The notes under the pieces were generated by a model. It searched no databases. It saw nothing but the letters and a program-made list of their open reading frames with translations, and was not told the origin of the DNA. The position numbers were made by a program, and so were the translations under genes. From Sphingopyxis sp. BE259 (lineage in GTDB: Bacteria; Pseudomonadota; Alphaproteobacteria; Sphingomonadales; Sphingomonadaceae), in NCBI RefSeq assembly GCF_031457495.1, contig NZ_JAVDWM010000001.1:2530001-2594000 (forward strand): a stretch of 64,000 nucleotides of DNA, written 5' to 3'. Within the stretch, counting starts at the first letter, position 1; each line of letters begins with the position of its first letter. This document shows, piece after piece, positions 62,508 to 64,000 of this stretch.

Positions 62508-63926
62508 TCATCGCGAAGCAAGCCGCAACGGGCTGGCTTTCGACGCCCACTGGATGCTCTCGCTGCCGCCCATCGCGCGGATGAAGCAGGTCTGACCCTG
62601 CGCCTTCAGCTCGCGGCACAGATTGTTCGCATCGGCGCGGGTCGCCAGACCGTTGACGGTCAGGCGATAAAAGGTGCGGCCCTTGACCGTCGCGGCGTGG
62701 CTTGATGCCGGAAAATTGGCCAGCATGGCGCTGCGTTTTTTCAGCCCGCCCCATTTTTCCTTGGCGATGCCCAGACTGTCATAAGCGCCCAGCTGCACGG
62801 CCCAACCGGTCGGCTTTTTCGCATTGAAAGCGATTGCCTTCGGAATCAGCACGGTTGCCAGTTCCAGCGCCTGCTGCTGCGCCGGGCGGATCCGACCTTC
62901 GCCCGCCACGCGCGGAGCGGCGCGATACGGCGCGGCGTCGGCCAAGATGACCTCGCTCGCCGCCTGCGGCTGTGGCAATTCAGTGACCGGTACGACGCCA
63001 TCGGCGGTGCGCTTCGGCATCGGCAGCTCGACGCTGCGAATGGCGTTGCTGGCATCCGCCAGGACCGGCGCCACCACCGGCGGCGGCGGTGCATAGGCCT
63101 CGACCGGTGCCGGATCGGCGCTGGCGAGTTCGACGGGGGCCGGTTCGACGGGCGACGGCACGGCGGCCAGCTGGGTGTCGGCATAATTGCTCAGCGCCAG
63201 GCGCACCGGCATCCCGGCGTCCTGCCGCACGTCGGTGCCGATCAGGCTCGCGACGCGCAGTTGCTGGTTCGGCGTTTCGGCCAGTTTCGACCATTCGGCC
63301 ATCCGCGCTTCCAGCTTGGCTGGCGACAGGTCCTGCGATGCCAATATGCGCGCCTGCGCCCAACGCCCGGACAGGGCATAGGCCAGCGCCAGATTCTGCC
63401 GCGTCCGCGCGCCAGCCTCGGGGGCGCGCGCCGCTTCGCTCAGCACATAAATCGCGCTTTCGCTATCGCCTGCCAGCGCCAGCGCCAGTCCGATGTCCGA
63501 TGCGGGGACCGTGTCGCGGTGCGCTTGCAACAAGGCAACCGCCTCGCCGCTCTGGCCCTGCGCGATCTGCGCCAGAGTCAGCGCGATGATCGTGTTGCTG
63601 TCGCTGGCGCCCAATTCCATCGCTTCGGTCAGCGCGGTCGTGGCCGATGCAAAGCGGCCGTCGTTCAAATAGGCTTGGCCCAGCAGCGCGCGATAGCTTG
63701 CGTCGCGCGGGCTTCCTGCCACCGCTGCTTCGGCCAGTCCGACCGCCTTGCTGATCTTGCCTGCTTCCAGCGCGGCGCGCGCCTGCGTCGCCGATTTGGC
63801 GGCGGCGGCGGGCTTGCCCGCGGCGCGCGACGGCGCCTCGGCCATCGCGCCCATCCCGCTGCATCCGGTCGCAACACTCAGGACAAAGCCTGAAATGGCC
63901 AGGTTCATCAGCATTTTGCGGTTCAT
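62508..63926 (-). CDS. TPR and SPOR-domain lipoprotein
   Basis: Envelope protein of 472 residues. A lipoprotein-like signal (LAISGFVLSVATGCSG) is followed by tetratricopeptide-type repeats (about 45-215: AAVAGSPRDASYRALLGQAYLNDGR and similar). Next is a Pro/Ala/Val-rich linker (about 265-335) and a C-terminal SPOR domain (about 383-460, WAVQLGAYDSLGIAKEKWGG to GQTCFIR) that binds denuded peptidoglycan at the division site. It probably acts in cell division or wall remodelling. AGGGG lies eight bases before the ATG. Confidence 0.85.
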   Translation of the reverse strand: MNRKMLMNLAISGFVLSVATGCSGMGAMAEAPSRAAGKPAAAAKSATQARAALEAGKISKAVGLAEAAVAGSPRDASYRALLGQAYLNDGRFASATTALTEAMELGASDSNTIIALTLAQIAQGQSGEAVALLQAHRDTVPASDIGLALALAGDSESAIYVLSEAARAPEAGARTRQNLALAYALSGRWAQARILASQDLSPAKLEARMAEWSKLAETPNQQLRVASLIGTDVRQDAGMPVRLALSNYADTQLAAVPSPVEPAPVELASADPAPVEAYAPPPPVVAPVLADASNAIRSVELPMPKRTADGVVPVTELPQPQAASEVILADAAPYRAAPRVAGEGRIRPAQQQALELATVLIPKAIAFNAKKPTGWAVQLGAYDSLGIAKEKWGGLKKRSAMLANFPASSHAATVKGRTFYRLTVNGLATRADANNLCRELKAQGQTCFIRAMGGSESIQWASKASPLRLASR

Positions 63927-63949
63927 CTTATGGTCCCCTCTGGACTGGT

Positions 63950-64000
63950 TCAGCGCGGCATCGTCTGGCGCGTCGGACGAGCGGCCGGCAGGCGGCTCGC
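63950..64000 (-). CDS. Possible C-terminal end of an upstream gene (partial)
   Basis: The frame ending TGA at 63950 encodes ASRLPAARPTRQTMPR up to the window edge. It ends 23 bases before the SPOR gene on the same strand, as an operon partner would. Sixteen residues are too few to name it. Confidence 0.35.
   Translation of the reverse strand, partial: ASRLPAARPTRQTMPR

Overview
The window is a gene-dense, GC-rich stretch of chromosome from an alphaproteobacterium of the order Sphingomonadales; the gene set resembles Sphingopyxis or Sphingomonas. The evidence is the family content and order: rpsA-ihfB next to cmk and aroA, a FYDLN-acid (TIGR02300) protein, UPF0262-GH25-cdd-dcd, cobA-DUF2849-cysI-DUF934-cysH, gatCAB, DUF3089 and RcnB-like proteins. 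I see no integrase, transposase, phage gene, rRNA or CRISPR array. It reads as core chromosome peppered with short intergenic palindromes.

Layout. 1-11.2 kb: a partial coniferyl-aldehyde-type dehydrogenase, a secreted esterase-like hydrolase, a thiolase, an RcnB-like protein, an SH3 protein, a 2-hydroxyacid dehydrogenase, a tiny GIY-YIG nuclease wrapped in palindromes, an NMO-family flavin oxidoreductase, a hydrolase/glycosyltransferase pair and an AstD-type dehydrogenase. 11.3-15.5 kb: assimilatory sulfate reduction (siroheme methylase, sulfite reductase, APS/PAPS reductase). 15.6-20.2 kb: replicative helicase DnaB, then UPF0262, a GH25 muramidase, cytidine deaminase, dCTP deaminase and DoxX. 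20.2-29.3 kb: an SCCPDH-like oxidoreductase and a thioesterase, a two-component system behind an EF-hand protein, a PPIase, tRNA-Gly, Pol IV and RF3. 29.3-34.4 kb: an enoyl-CoA hydratase, an HD protein, a secreted ClpP-like protein with its partner, an Rrf2 regulator, tRNA-Ala and the FYDLN protein. 34.5-41.3 kb: aroA, a secreted protein, cmk, rpsA, ihfB and an ABC-2 exporter. 41.4-50.3 kb: tRNA-Leu, a solute-binding lipoprotein, an S9 peptidase, tRNA-Tyr, RlmB, ferredoxin, AlkA-like glycosylase, trigger factor and tRNA-Leu. 50.3-64 kb: gatCAB, two membrane-associated proteins, RuvX, DUF1294, pyrB with a degenerate pyrC, an Hsp70-like protein and a SPOR lipoprotein.

The most unusual structure is at 5657-6085. 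A 100-codon GIY-YIG nuclease gene lies in the loop of the same palindrome that recurs at least four more times in the window with only a short spacer in its loop. This is what an autonomous element with small non-autonomous derivatives would look like, comparable in logic to REP/RAYT but with another nuclease family. At least six palindrome families occur. One copy lies inside the reading frame of cysH and appears to be translated.

Other points: a dihydroorotase homologue that has lost its metal ligands and overlaps pyrB; a shared TTACGT-NN-ACGTAA operator upstream of two lipid-metabolism-like genes; a trigger factor with a His/Asp-rich and Lys/Ala-rich tail; an NMO-family enzyme with an iron-sulfur-like cysteine cluster; and a promoter-hairpin unit between cmk and rpsA that could be a small RNA or a leader. 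Several start codons were moved from the longest open frame to sites with a good ribosome-binding site, as noted per gene.
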